A stretch of 64,000 bases of DNA from Symsagittifera roscoffensis (lineage: Eukaryota > Xenacoelomorpha > Acoela > Convolutidae), in contig NC_087066.1 in NCBI RefSeq assembly GCF_963678635.1, positions 20,491,996 to 20,555,995 of the forward strand, written 5' to 3'. Below, piece after piece: positions 58,601-64,000 of this stretch (positions within the stretch are counted from its first letter, which is position 1; every line of letters begins with the position of its first letter). The position numbers and the translations under genes were made by a program. The notes under the pieces are model-generated. The model was not told the origin of the DNA. It did not search any database and worked only from the letters and a program-made list of their open reading frames with translations.

Positions 58601-61600
58601 CATGAGTCCGTGTCGCACCACTGTCGTTTCGTATAACTGGATACATTTGAGGACGAATGCGTCGACGTCTTTTAAGTCTTTCTTGTATAGACAGGTCTTC
58701 CGAAGAGCGCTGTCGAGGTCTCCATAGTCGATCGACTCTTGCCTGAAAACATTTTGTTAAAATTAAGTTAGGTATGAAGAAACTCTAAAAATGAAAGCTG
58801 AAAAAGATTGAAAATATTGAAAATTGGGCACTACTGTTGATTGACATGGTATCAAAAACTGTTAAATAGTGAATGAAAAATTGCAAAATATCGTTCGTGT
58901 AAATTATCCATACATCCATCCAGACATACACATTTAAACTTCGCTGATTCCTGATTTGATCATGCGCCAATTTATCACGCAAGTGAGCGGGTTGAAATGT
59001 CTCTGATTCCTCAGATTCAGTGTACTACATAGTGACACTCAGTGTAGTATAAAAACAATGCGCCACAAAAATACACGAATACTATACATTGTTCGTTAAA
59101 ACCCACGGATTCCGCGGAATTCATCGGAAAAACGTATGTTGCGGATTCCTTGACATCGTAGTATTGACACCGCATGTCGCCACTGAAGATATTTGGTCAC
59201 GGATTCCGCAACAGGTTTTTACCAATCCAAGCAATAAAGCATGTGCACGGAATCCGTCTACTTGCAAGCACAAAATGTGCTATGCAAAAACGACACACCT
59301 AGGCTTCGTGATGCTGGAACCGATGTAATAAAAATCTCATTTAATTGATGTCTATGTAGAATGTAGTCTATGGTGAATAATGAAGTTGGATCGAACCTTG
59401 ATAATGACTTTACCTGTTATCACTAAACGTAGATCAAATTTTTCAAATAAACGTAGAACATTTTTTTAAACGATCTCAAAACAAAATCTCAAAAAGCTAG
59501 TTTACAGCGCGTATAGTTTTTGGATGTCGGTTCAATAGAAAATTATAGATTTTTGAGTTTCTCTATTTTGACATTATGATACTCAAACATTGGGAAAAGA
59601 TATGCCATACTAATTTTTTGCCAATTGATTGGTGTGAGAAAGAGAGAGAGAGAGGAGAGAGACAAAAGGCAAAATTTACAGATAGAATATTACTTGAACA
59701 ACAGTGAAATTTTACATCTCTAAGCCAAACAAAGAATAATAGCGGTCGATAACTCACTTGATTCCAGGGAAGAGATCGGACACGACTCCGTTGAACAGTT
59801 TGAGATCGTCCACCAGGAACTTGGGCACATTGACGTCCCTGATGGCCCTGAGACAGATGAGCTCCTCGTCCATCTCGGGATGCTCCCTCTTCAGATTACC
59901 CGCAGCACTGATCACAGTCTTCACCGCACGCATCCCAAAGTCATAATGGTCCTGCCAACATTACAATCCAATTCGTTCTTCAACAAATCAGTTCAATGGG
60001 ACCAAGTGAACACTCTCCCTCCTTAACCAGTTTAGAAACGAGACCGTTCACTTGCTTAGGATCAATCAGTGGTCGTTAGGTTGTTGTTGTTTTTTAGTTG
60101 TTTATATAAAAAGCCGAATTAAAGGCTTCAAAGCAAAAAAAAAAACACTTTTGACAAAATTTATGTCAAAGCATGCTCTGATGCCGCTTTCATTATTCTG
60201 TAAACATACTGAACCGTAATCTGAATGAAGTTTTAATTCGGGGTTTCATTCTTATAAGCAACCAAACTTGGAAGCGTTGATTCGTCAAAGAACGTATATT
60301 CTTAAAATCTATGGTATGAGAAAAAAATCACTGAATTTGTTCGAGAAACGCAGCTTCATCTTCAAAAGCTGTGACCACAACAACCATCGACAAATACCCA
60401 CTTCAACAAGAAGCGACACTAAAGGTCTCTAAGATTTTTAGCAGACCTGGGAACTGAGCTGTTCGGAGGATAGTTTGAACGTAGTCGTGATTTTGTTCGC
60501 CAGTCCACGTGCATTGTCAAATCCGAAAGAGTAGAGAGAGATCTCCGCGATCATAGTGTAGTTGGGTACCATCATCGCCACTGGTCGGAATAGTGCCTGA
60601 AACGTGCAAAAAAAATAATTAAATCATTAATTGAACTTTTTTATGCTTGAATTTGGAACTTTAAACTGTATCTAAGAACAGCCGCCGATAGCTCAGTTGG
60701 TAGAGCGGAGGACTGTAGTGCGTACTGAGATCCTTAGGTCCCTGGTTCGAGTCCGGGTCGGCGGAGAACTTGTTTTTGGCTCTTTTCAAATCTTTCTAAG
60801 CGTCGGATTGTTCCGGAAATCATTCGATCTCCGTCATTAGGTTTTTACCATCATATCTATTTTTATTGGTTGGGATAAACAACAGTTTTTATCAGGCATT
60901 CAGGCTTGAAGTTGAACGGCTCTTTTTCTGTTCTATTCCCCTTCCGCAAGGGAAATTTTCCAGAAAATTTCCACTACATCAAGTATTGGAAAACATAATG
61001 AGGCCAAACTGTGCATTTAGTGCATTGTAAGCGGATTCCGCAACAAGGACGCTCCCTTTGTTCTTCTTTTTTTCTTCACTTTCCTTTGATCGTTCCGACC
61101 AAATTTTACCATGTTTAAAGACGTGTCTCCGGAATCCAGGAACATACAGACACAAAATTGTTCGCCTATCCAGTGCACAGTTTGGCCTCTTTATGAAAAA
61201 ACACGTTAAATTAATACGTTTTTCTCAAATGATGTCAAATGTCAGAAGAGAAAAGCACTCCTGAAAAAACAACCGACAGAGTTGAATTATCATTCATAAA
61301 AAATGATCGAGCGCCACCTAAGCCGACAATACTTGATTAGGCAGAAAACAAATAAATCATTTAACCGAAAACAAAATTACAAGAAAAAAATTGAGCTATA
61401 GAGTTTTGCTGCTTTCCCCTTCCTGAAAAACAAAAAAAAACATATATTTTTGCTTATAAAACGACGCAATTCAAAATGACTAAAGCGATATCACATTTGC
61501 CGAAACCATTCAATCCGGTTAAACCGGTTGAGCAAAAACAAAACATTGAAAAAGCAAATAAAAAGTCACAGGAACGAATCAAAACGCTTTCTGTTTTAGC

Positions 61601-64000
61601 GAAACTTGCTTGAACCAACAAAAAAACCAACCAAAAAATTCAGCAAACAAACAAAAATCCAATAATATAAAAAAACATTTTATGAAAAATCAGCTCCTGG
61701 CAAGAATCGGCAAGCTCTTTGTCGTCTAAAGCATGGACGTTGCTAACTCCACTCTGAACAGGCCAATAACCATTACAGATTCACCATTATAGTGAGATTA
61801 ACAACTGATTCAGCGAAACCCAAAAAAGTCTACATTCTGATTTGATAACCCTTGCTAATCGCAAAAGGCAAAACCACTAGCAAAACGATAGTTGTATTGC
61901 AAAATGAAAACAAAAACTTAGCCAAAAACAGTTCAAAAATTTTCAATAATTTCAAGGAGAACCGGAAAAAATAGACAGATAAAAAGAACCCCATTAGAAC
62001 TAAGACTGACTCAATTTTTTCGCTAGAAAATCTTTTTTTAAAATCCATTGTGGAAAAAACTTGAAGTCAAATTCTTTTTTGCGCAATATGCATTATATGC
62101 AATATGACTTCCAGAAGAAGAACTTGCCCATTATTTTAAGCAAACGAAATTGAACTGAACTTTAAAAGAAATCAATAGTCAACGAGCAAAATTTGTTTTT
62201 TTTTCTAGTCAGCCCGGAGACCTATCCCGAAGATTAATTATTTGAGCGCATATAACCATCTCCCATAGTAAGCTATGACTTGCATACAAAAGCTCACCTT
62301 GCAAATTGCAGCGCACGTGCGATTTGAACCCGCAATCATATGACCGCTGGGCACCATCACTACTGGAGCGCCACAATGCCGAAAAATGAGCGTCAGCAAC
62401 TTTCAAGACTTTTACCAGAATAAAACAATTATGACCTAAATAAATGTCTTCATTTCGTTCCTTGACATTTTTTAACCATAAAAAAAATTTAAATTTAGAC
62501 AGATCGCAGTATAAAAACACACTTCATACCTTCAAGTTATCTGGCAGTTCAGTCCTGCCTGCATATCCAGGGTTCATAGTGATGAACACGGCACAGCTTT
62601 GCTTTAGAGCCAGTTCTACACCCTCGAACTGGAATCGGTCCAGCTTCTGCTGCTGTGCACGCTGGATGGTGGCGATCTGCTGGGCCACCACAGACAACAC
62701 CTCAATGTCGATTCGGTTGAACTCATCGAAACAAGCCCATGCTCCCGAACTAAAGAGGAAAACCACATGTTCACAATGGTAGGGCGACAATTCGTAAAAG
62801 GAGACAATTCGTAATAAGCGACAATTCGTAACAAGACGTTGGCAAGTAGAATACGCTTGCTCCGCTGCGCTCACATCCGACACGAGAGGAATAGTACACG
62901 TGAATTAGTGTTCATGCTTAGTCTACTGTTACGAATTGTCGCTTGTAACGAATTGTCGACTCACGGTTCACAATAAATTAATTCATAGTTTTACTTTGCA
63001 TGTTCGCATCTATAAAAAATCAAAAGATTCAATGAAGGCTTAACAGAAAATATCATAGGTTTTTTAAAATGCAATCAGTCCGTCGAATGCACAAGGATGG
63101 CGTTAAGCAAATTGATAATGATTAACAAATGGCGTGAATGTAAAATTTTTTTGATCATTCTTTGATCTCGACATGGTGCAGCGAATGTAATTAATAACAT
63201 TGCTGCAGTTTTGACAAAATTTGAAATCGGAAAATTATCAAATGCAGATAAGATAGAAACATTGGTTAATTTTTAGCTTTGCAACTAGTTATTTTATTTT
63301 GTGTAAAAAATTGACACTTGAACCAATTTTGCCACTGACCTTGCCAGACCCTTGAAGAATTTTCCCATAGCAAGGTAATCCAATTGGTCCGAGCAGTTGA
63401 ACACCACACACTGGATGGCGAAAGCTTTGGCCAGATCTTTGGTCGTCTCTGTCTTTCCAGTTCCTGCGGGGCCCGCGGGAGCACCACCAAACTGCAGGTT
63501 GAGGGCACCTAACAAAATGAGCCACATACGCATGCATTACTTTTTCGGAATTATTTTAGGAATAAAGGAGCAAATAAATTTACTGTTATTTAGGTATTTT
63601 GATTATTTTAATTCATTGGAAAGTTTGCGTTCGAAATCAAATCGCTCATTCTTGAGGTTTTGATTTGGCGCTTTGACCTTGAAAATGCAAACTATACTTC
63701 TCGTAACCCAGGTGACCTAAGAACGAATCATGCGAGGTGAGGTATTCACGCTTCTTTAATGACATGAATCTGATTTAATTAAACTTTTCACTCTTTAGCA
63801 GATTGATGGGACTGGGACTGTGATGATGAATGTACCTGTGAGGGTGAGGTAGCATCTGTCTGTGAGTGGAGTGACCACCAGTCTCCCTGTGTTGCCCAGA
63901 TACTCGTAGCCATAGTTGAACTTGGCATTCACAGCCATAGTGTACATGTCCCCGTCCGGGTTCACATCCGTCAGCCAGTAATACCTGTCATCAAACACCT
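34497..64000 (-). CDS. DNAH1: Axonemal dynein heavy chain (DNAH1-like), partial gene, 26 exons
   Basis: Motor subunit of ciliary/flagellar inner-arm dynein: ATP hydrolysis at AAA1 drives sliding of doublet microtubules. The 26 exons on the minus strand give about 1,660 residues with continuous splice phase. In order: AAA1 (about residues 1-300, Walker [11 protein letters not shown], Walker B CFDEFNRI), AAA2 (about 300-500, Walker A GPTCSGKT), AAA3 (about 670-940, [18 protein letters not shown]), AAA4 (about 940-1255, GVGGSGRQS), stalk coiled coils with microtubule-binding tip (about 1320-1618), and the approach to AAA5. Motifs such as [15 protein letters not shown] and [18 protein letters not shown], and the overall order, match the DNAH1 class best; DNAH3/7/12 are alternatives. 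The N-terminal tail and everything from AAA5 on lie outside the window. No frameshift or stop was seen within exons. Confidence 0.93.
34635..34980 (-). other. Intron 25 with (TG)n tract
   Basis: 346 bp. A tgtgtgtgcgtggtgtgtat tract lies near 34,907-34,936; otherwise no element. Confidence 0.6.
34981..35118 (-). CDS. DNAH1: Dynein exon 25: end of stalk coiled coil 2
   Basis: [46 protein letters not shown]. 46 codons, phase 0; donor tggcc|gtaag. Confidence 0.93.
35119..35430 (-). other. Intron 24 (GC-AG)
   Basis: 312 bp; GC donor, acceptor tgtag|gctaa. No element recognised. Confidence 0.55.
35431..35622 (-). CDS. DNAH1: Dynein exon 24: stalk coiled coil 2
   Basis: [60 protein letters not shown]. 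64 codons. Donor is tgcag|gcaag, a second GC donor. Confidence 0.93.
35834..36007 (-). CDS. DNAH1: Dynein exon 23: microtubule-binding domain
   Basis: [53 protein letters not shown]. 58 codons, phase 0. Confidence 0.95.
36221..36347 (-). CDS. DNAH1: Dynein exon 22: stalk towards microtubule-binding domain
   Basis: [20 protein letters not shown], then [20 protein letters not shown], the conserved base of the microtubule-binding tip. Confidence 0.95.
36348..36682 (-). other. Intron 21
   Basis: 335 bp, no element recognised. Confidence 0.5.
36683..36951 (-). CDS. DNAH1: Dynein exon 21: stalk coiled coil 1
   Basis: [60 protein letters not shown], ending [12 protein letters not shown]: charged heptad-like coiled coil. 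Donor tgag|gttag, phase 2. Confidence 0.95.
37078..37545. repeat. Dispersed intronic repeat, copy 1
   Basis: Homologous to 55,487-55,921 in the same orientation. Right end about 95 bp from exon 20's donor. No ORF. Remaining intron 20 sequence is unremarkable. Confidence 0.75.
37640..37831 (-). CDS. DNAH1: Dynein exon 20: AAA4/stalk junction
   Basis: [40 protein letters not shown], then basic [18 protein letters not shown]. 64 codons, phase 0. Confidence 0.95.
37832..38231 (-). other. Intron 19
   Basis: 400 bp, no element recognised. Confidence 0.5.
38232..38403 (-). CDS. DNAH1: Dynein exon 19: end of AAA4
   Basis: [37 protein letters not shown] ... EDEIDGL. Acceptor tttag|cccga, donor gactg|gtcag. 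Confidence 0.95.
38404..38801 (-). other. Intron 18
   Basis: 398 bp, no element recognised. Confidence 0.5.
38802..39010 (-). CDS. DNAH1: Dynein exon 18: AAA4
   Basis: [20 protein letters not shown] ... ANLHLILCM. Donor atgag|gtagg, phase 2. Confidence 0.93.
39011..39419 (-). other. Intron 17
   Basis: 409 bp, no element recognised. Confidence 0.5.
39420..39533 (-). CDS. DNAH1: Dynein exon 17: AAA4 Walker B
   Basis: [20 protein letters not shown] ... TVFLFPDTQ. 38 codons, phase 0; acceptor tgtag|attga, donor ctcag|gtatg. Confidence 0.93.
39790..40008 (-). CDS. DNAH1: Dynein exon 16: AAA4 Walker A
   Basis: [59 protein letters not shown]-loop-like GVGGSGRQS, typical of axonemal dynein AAA4. 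73 codons, phase 0. Confidence 0.95.
40254..40487 (-). CDS. DNAH1: Dynein exon 15: AAA3/AAA4 linker
   Basis: [20 protein letters not shown] ... [20 protein letters not shown]. 78 codons, phase 0; acceptor tgtag|tctcc, donor gaaa|gtaag. Confidence 0.93.
40488..41450 (-). other. Intron 14, 3' part
   Basis: AT-rich with a C run near 41,370. No gene recognised. Confidence 0.45.
41451..44234. repeat. 928-bp tandem satellite, three units
   Basis: Units start at attgccgtg/attgccatg, 41,451, 42,379 and 43,307, each 928 bp. Each holds ccaaactgtgcattctgtgc, four or five tandem copies of tgtaagtggaatccgcaa, a perfect hairpin (ggaatccgca/tgcggattcc, 42,012-42,037 in unit 1), and a minisatellite of cccaaatactgaccta. 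No gene. Confidence 0.92.
41711..44746. mobile_element. Composite foldback element with inverted termini
   Basis: Left cattacgaagccaaactgtg and right, reverse-complemented, cattacgaggccaaactctg, enclose the satellite and an inverted stretch of gcggattccgcttaca repeats (44,430-44,530). It shares termini with the 202-bp element at 60,994. No transposase frame seen. Confidence 0.6.
44747..45058 (-). other. Intron 14, 5' part
   Basis: No element recognised. Confidence 0.4.
45059..45150 (+). repeat. Triplicated D-arm-like motif
   Basis: Three repeats of about 30 bp: gataactcaatgggtcatta, gatagctcaattggtcatta and gattgctcaattgatcccc, separated by G-rich runs. They resemble tRNA A boxes without the rest of a tRNA. 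Confidence 0.6.
45366..45544 (-). CDS. DNAH1: Dynein exon 14: end of AAA3
   Basis: [53 protein letters not shown]. Acceptor tatag|ggaac, donor ttggg|gtcag. Ends in phase 0. Confidence 0.92.
45578..45650 (+). tRNA. tRNA-Arg(TCG)
   Basis: 73 nt, no intron. Acceptor ggccgca/tgtggtc pairs with G-T wobbles; anticodon TCG at 45,611-45,613 in the loop cttcgaa; B box ggttcgagtcc. TTTTT terminator at 45,653-45,657. Antisense in dynein intron 13, ending 33 bp from exon 14's splice acceptor. Confidence 0.95.
46041..46202. repeat. Foldback (nested palindrome) element
   Basis: Outer arms tagtcatacaattttcatat (46,058 on) and its near-exact inverse ending 46,183; inner arms aatcatgaacttttcatgc (46,091 on) and inverse (46,128-46,150), with a loop of about 14 bp. 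Typical of a small MITE. Confidence 0.8.
46203..47308 (-). other. Intron 13, right part
   Basis: AT-rich with no gene recognised. Confidence 0.45.
47309..47640 (-). CDS. DNAH1: Dynein exon 13: AAA3 Walker B
   Basis: [40 protein letters not shown], then [20 protein letters not shown]. Intact Walker B and arginine-finger region. Acceptor ttcag|acgaa, donor gctcg|gtacg. Confidence 0.95.
47938..48098 (-). CDS. DNAH1: Dynein exon 12: AAA3 Walker A
   Basis: [20 protein letters not shown] ... [21 protein letters not shown]-loop GPTGTGKT. Donor aaaag|gttac, phase 2. Confidence 0.95.
48099..48544 (-). other. Intron 11
   Basis: 446 bp, no element recognised. Confidence 0.5.
48545..48685 (-). CDS. 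DNAH1: Dynein exon 11: entry to AAA3
   Basis: [18 protein letters not shown] ... [25 protein letters not shown]. 47 codons, phase 0; acceptor agtag|atcac, donor aaccg|gtgag. Confidence 0.92.
48686..49427 (-). other. Intron 10
   Basis: 742 bp, no gene or repeat recognised. Confidence 0.5.
49428..49547 (-). CDS. DNAH1: Dynein exon 10: acidic AAA2/AAA3 linker
   Basis: [20 protein letters not shown] then [19 protein letters not shown], a glutamate-rich insert. 40 codons, phase 0; donor cagag|gtagt. Confidence 0.9.
49853..50011 (-). CDS. DNAH1: Dynein exon 9: AAA2/AAA3 linker
   Basis: [52 protein letters not shown]. 53 codons, phase 0; acceptor gacag|ggtga, donor acgag|gtacc. Confidence 0.93.
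50061..50200 (+). repeat. tRNA-derived SINE-like head in intron 8
   Basis: ggtgttgaagttactaagc (A box-like) and aaggtcgcagggtcaaagcc (B box-like) about 35 nt apart, followed by T-rich sequence. No cloverleaf. Confidence 0.4.
50201..50744 (-). other. Rest of intron 8
   Basis: AT-rich; contains a G homopolymer of about 18 at 50,326-50,343 and a C run near 50,490. Homopolymer lengths are assembly-prone. Confidence 0.6.
50745..51059 (-). CDS. DNAH1: Dynein exon 8: end of AAA2
   Basis: [40 protein letters not shown] ... [16 protein letters not shown]. 105 codons. The donor is gagag|gcaag, a GC donor, so the following intron is GC-AG. Acceptor ttcag|gcgat. Confidence 0.93.
51154..52675. mobile_element. 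Possible 1.5-kb inverted-repeat DNA element
   Basis: Left end gggttggcgtccatac ... cacacaatttcatatatgg; the right end, reverse-complemented, begins gggttgacaaaaggttgac ... atgatacaat. Both resemble the 46,041 foldback (gggttgaccaaaaatgg ... catacaatt). Interior AT-rich with no coding frame recognised. Confidence 0.45.
52681..52827 (+). repeat. Possible tRNA-like SINE segment before the LINE
   Basis: gaagtagctaagtatccgc followed by aaggctcgagacccgcc resembles A and B boxes. It could be a separate SINE next to the LINE insertion site. Weak. Confidence 0.3.
52828..53376 (+). pseudogene. LINE endonuclease domain, C-terminal part
   Basis: Shows [14 protein letters not shown] and [11 protein letters not shown], the GDFN and SDH motifs of exonuclease-endonuclease-phosphatase domains; the upstream catalytic half is absent. 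A TAA at 53,374-53,376 ends it in the same frame as the downstream RT (53,431 is 603 nt on), so a single in-frame stop splits what was one ORF. Confidence 0.85.
53377..55302 (+). CDS. LINE reverse transcriptase ORF
   Basis: Open from the stop at 53,376; first ATG at 53,431 gives 623 aa. RT signatures: [71 protein letters not shown] and catalytic YADD ([11 protein letters not shown]). The C-terminal zone [12 protein letters not shown] ... GAKLWNSLP ... [10 protein letters not shown] is typical of CR1/L2/Rex-type elements. The long open frame suggests a fairly recent insertion, but it cannot act alone without its endonuclease. Confidence 0.9.
   Translation, partial: KRRKFERIFNKVPSLENRLTLKNANLDCRKLFKEKQFDYYNREVNRIKSQPKSSYSSFNEVLGIDTRSVLPNNCSLSDLADKFNTFFIEKIESVIASLKPHNFYYRDSNETLARDKVKFSSFNKVTCDDIYKAIASMSNATSPCDSMPTEIMKKIQKSWVPTFTGILNNCLQKGHFPNVFKLGIISPFLKKATLDRNLLSSYRPVTQLSFSSKIFERVISIQLLHLLNKLDILDPYQSAYRKGYSTELALLNTSNDILNKLSSKCPVILVALDLSAAFDTVSHDILLRRLENYTGLEGAALELCKSYLCGRYQAVKISSWLSSTESVKNGVPQGSILGPLFFSIYLLPLRSLFLSLDLNYQIYADDGLIYLSAADLNSSVDHLNASLVKITKWFEMNNLKINSDKTEVLFVDRKVAREINIRVNNEIIKSEDTLTVLGFIFDSKFNLQRQINSVCSSAYYILRKLFSIKAFLSFETRHLLCQSLILSRLDYCNSLYFGLPNYLLMKLQKIQNSAGRFVFQLKKGTPTSPYLHDLHWLPVSKRIEFKLLCIVFKVLNRNYLCPAFLRDILKLKQNSYSLRDGPKLVVPRVNSSLGRRSFSYCGAKLWNSLPQKMREETDFQLFRKSLKTHLFRSHYYTSATY
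55487..55921. repeat. Dispersed intronic repeat, copy 2
   Basis: Same orientation and order as 37,078-37,545: caatttgagaaaac, attccgctgg, gcgataatggag/ccgatagtggag, tcctttta, ttttaagac, atcacgac, cgactttt. Its right end lies 36 bp from exon 7's donor. No ORF. Confidence 0.75.
55958..56135 (-). CDS. DNAH1: Dynein exon 7: AAA2 Walker B
   Basis: [10 protein letters not shown] ... [40 protein letters not shown]. Acceptor tttag|gactg, donor ccgag|gtaaa. Confidence 0.95.
56298..56321 (-). pseudogene. tRNA-Tyr 5' fragment
   Basis: Minus strand reads ccgtcggtagctcagttgat, the acceptor and D arm only, then loses similarity. Confidence 0.65.
56417..56880. repeat. Diverged direct repeat, copy 1
   Basis: First copy, about 550 bp upstream of the second, with the related palindrome gcgcaaaatatatcgcgc near 56,706. 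No gene. Confidence 0.6.
56975..57440. repeat. Diverged direct repeat, copy 2
   Basis: Matches 56,417-56,880: shared actgctcg, cagggcga, ctgaat and cgcttacgc segments. Holds the palindrome gcgcgaaataaatcgcgc (57,244-57,261). No gene. Confidence 0.6.
57540..57623 (-). pseudogene. Degenerate tRNA-Tyr
   Basis: A box, gcattgtat with GTA, and B box ggttcgagtct recognisable, but anticodon stem, T stem and acceptor (ccgccga against gcgacag) mismatch. Lies 428 bp from the intact copy. Confidence 0.7.
58051..58134 (-). tRNA. tRNA-Tyr(GTA), intact
   Basis: 84 nt on the minus strand. Fully paired stems, GTA, 11-nt intron aaagtgctgat. TTTTT (58,033-58,037 on the minus strand) lies about 13 nt downstream. 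Co-oriented with the dynein gene in intron 6. Confidence 0.95.
58413..58742 (-). CDS. DNAH1: Dynein exon 6: AAA2 Walker A
   Basis: [15 protein letters not shown] ... [20 protein letters not shown] then CSGKT, through [20 protein letters not shown]. The P-loop is GPTCSGKT, keeping GxxxxGKT but with Cys where most dyneins have Gly. Donor gaatg|gtgag. Confidence 0.95.
59096..59330. repeat. Diverged gcggattcc-family foldback element
   Basis: Contains cacggattccgcggaattc, ggattccgcaac and cacggaatccgtc in opposite orientations; its right side (aggcttcgtgatgc) resembles the right end of the 41.7-44.7 kb element. Inverted termini are unclear. The rest of intron 5 (58,743-59,757) shows nothing else. 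Confidence 0.5.
59638..59664. repeat. (GA)n microsatellite
   Basis: gaaagagagagagagaggag tract within intron 5. Confidence 0.85.
59758..59951 (-). CDS. DNAH1: Dynein exon 5: end of AAA1
   Basis: [20 protein letters not shown] ... [18 protein letters not shown] ... LFPGI, the conserved AAA1/AAA2 junction. Donor atcaa|gtgag, phase 2. Confidence 0.95.
59952..60446 (-). other. Intron 4
   Basis: 495 bp; no element recognised apart from a short A-run near 60,138. Confidence 0.5.
60447..60596 (-). CDS. DNAH1: Dynein exon 4: AAA1
   Basis: [20 protein letters not shown] and [20 protein letters not shown], ending [13 protein letters not shown]1 sensor region. 50 codons, phase 0 at both ends; acceptor ttcag|gcact, donor cccag|gtctg. 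Confidence 0.95.
60682..60765 (+). tRNA. tRNA-Tyr(GTA), intact
   Basis: 84 nt. All four stems pair (ccgccga/tcggcgg; gctc/gagc; gagga/tcctt; cctgg/ccggg). Anticodon GTA with an 11-nt intron (tgcgtactgag) after G37. A TTTTT Pol III terminator lies at 60,772-60,776. Sits antisense in dynein intron 3, outside the array. Confidence 0.95.
60994..61195. mobile_element. Short terminal-inverted-repeat element (MITE-like)
   Basis: Left end cataatgaggccaaactgtg and right end, reverse-complemented, cataaagaggccaaactgtg form about 22-bp inverted termini of a 202-bp element. Interior carries gtaagcggattccgc and ggaatccaggaacatac, shared with the 41.7-44.7 kb element. No ORF. Confidence 0.75.
61197..62204. 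other. Intron 3, middle part
   Basis: About 1 kb of AT-rich intron with poly-A and poly-T tracts. No gene or clear repeat recognised. Confidence 0.4.
62205..62380 (-). repeat. tRNA-derived SINE-like head
   Basis: On the minus strand a degenerate A box (gtggcgctccagtagtgatgg) is followed about 40 nt later by a perfect B box core (gggttcaaatc). There is no acceptor pairing, so it resembles a SINE head rather than a tRNA gene. Confidence 0.5.
62530..62749 (-). CDS. DNAH1: Dynein exon 3: AAA1 Walker B
   Basis: [20 protein letters not shown] (Walker B with catalytic Glu) through [19 protein letters not shown]. Acceptor tttag|ttcgg, donor tgaag|gtatg. Confidence 0.95.
62778..62962. repeat. Foldback repeat in intron 2
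   Basis: Three direct copies of gacaattcgtaa (62,787-62,832) face two inverted copies ttacgaattgtcg (62,932-62,961), so the RNA could form a long hairpin. Probably a short inverted-repeat (MITE-like) element. The rest of the 590-bp intron (62,750-63,339) shows nothing else. Confidence 0.7.
63340..63508 (-). CDS. DNAH1: Dynein exon 2: AAA1 Walker A
   Basis: Encodes [20 protein letters not shown] and TTKDLAKAF...[20 protein letters not shown]. This is the main ATPase P-loop. Acceptor gttag|gtgcc, donor gcaag|gtcag. Confidence 0.95.
63509..63835 (-). other. Intron 1
   Basis: 327 bp, AT-rich, no element recognised. Confidence 0.6.
63836..64000 (-). CDS. DNAH1: Dynein exon 1 (in window): start of AAA1
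   Basis: Encodes [25 protein letters not shown] and [10 protein letters not shown], the conserved entry to AAA1. Donor cacag|gtaca at 63,835/63,834; ends in phase 1. The 5' end is cut by the window edge. Confidence 0.92.

Noticed and set aside
59089-59328. 79-aa plus-strand ORF in intron 5
   Set aside because: Falls entirely in the gcggattcc foldback repeat, with no family recognised.
62205-62380. A second intact tRNA gene on the minus strand
   Set aside because: The B box is good but there is no acceptor pairing or anticodon arm, so a SINE-like head is the better reading.

Overview
This is eukaryotic, almost certainly metazoan, nuclear DNA. It is AT-rich, with spliced exons (GT-AG introns plus two GC-AG), intron-containing tRNA-Tyr genes, a non-LTR retrotransposon and many short foldback or SINE-like elements. 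Nothing in the window looks bacterial or viral. The protein-coding gene is an axonemal dynein heavy chain, so the organism builds motile cilia or flagella. I cannot name the species from the sequence.

Positions 1 to about 34,209 are a tandem array whose recurring element is an intron-containing tRNA-Tyr (GTA) sequence, always on the + strand. I count 70 full or partial copies with individual boundaries, plus eight copies in a compact 79-95 bp satellite at 16,677-17,460. A conserved 5' flank and 3' flank surround each copy, giving basic units of about 290-390 bp with longer 537 and 697 bp variants. These units are built into higher-order repeats: a 1,398 bp repeat near the left edge, a 5.4/5.2 kb direct duplication (3,024-8,401 and 8,402-13,618) containing a 2.34 kb subrepeat, a 1,940 bp repeat, and a 4.1-5.1 kb unit repeated about 3.1 times on the right. 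A 200-N assembly gap lies inside the array. Only a few copies look like fully paired tRNAs. Most carry acceptor, anticodon or T-arm damage, and several have drifted anticodons (GTC, GAA, GTG, CAT, ATA, ATC, TTA).

Positions 34,497 to 64,000 hold 26 consecutive exons of one dynein heavy chain gene on the minus strand. Splice phases join across the whole set. The exons run from the start of AAA1 at the right edge, through the P-loops of AAA1 to AAA4 and the stalk with its microtubule-binding tip, to the sequence leading into AAA5. The sequence best fits the DNAH1 (single-headed inner-arm) class. Both gene ends are missing. The part after the stalk (AAA5, AAA6, C-terminal domain) is not in the window, so if the gene is intact the whole tRNA-Tyr array lies antisense inside one intron longer than 34 kb.

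The dynein introns carry two clean tRNA-Tyr genes (58,051-58,134 minus; 60,682-60,765 plus), a clean tRNA-Arg(TCG) gene, tRNA fragments, a 5'-truncated CR1/L2-like LINE with one in-frame stop, a three-unit 928 bp satellite rich in a gcggattcc foldback motif, several terminal-inverted-repeat elements, tRNA-like SINE heads, and a dispersed repeat found twice just downstream of splice donors. The most unusual structure is the tRNA-Tyr satellite and its position next to, and probably inside, the dynein gene.
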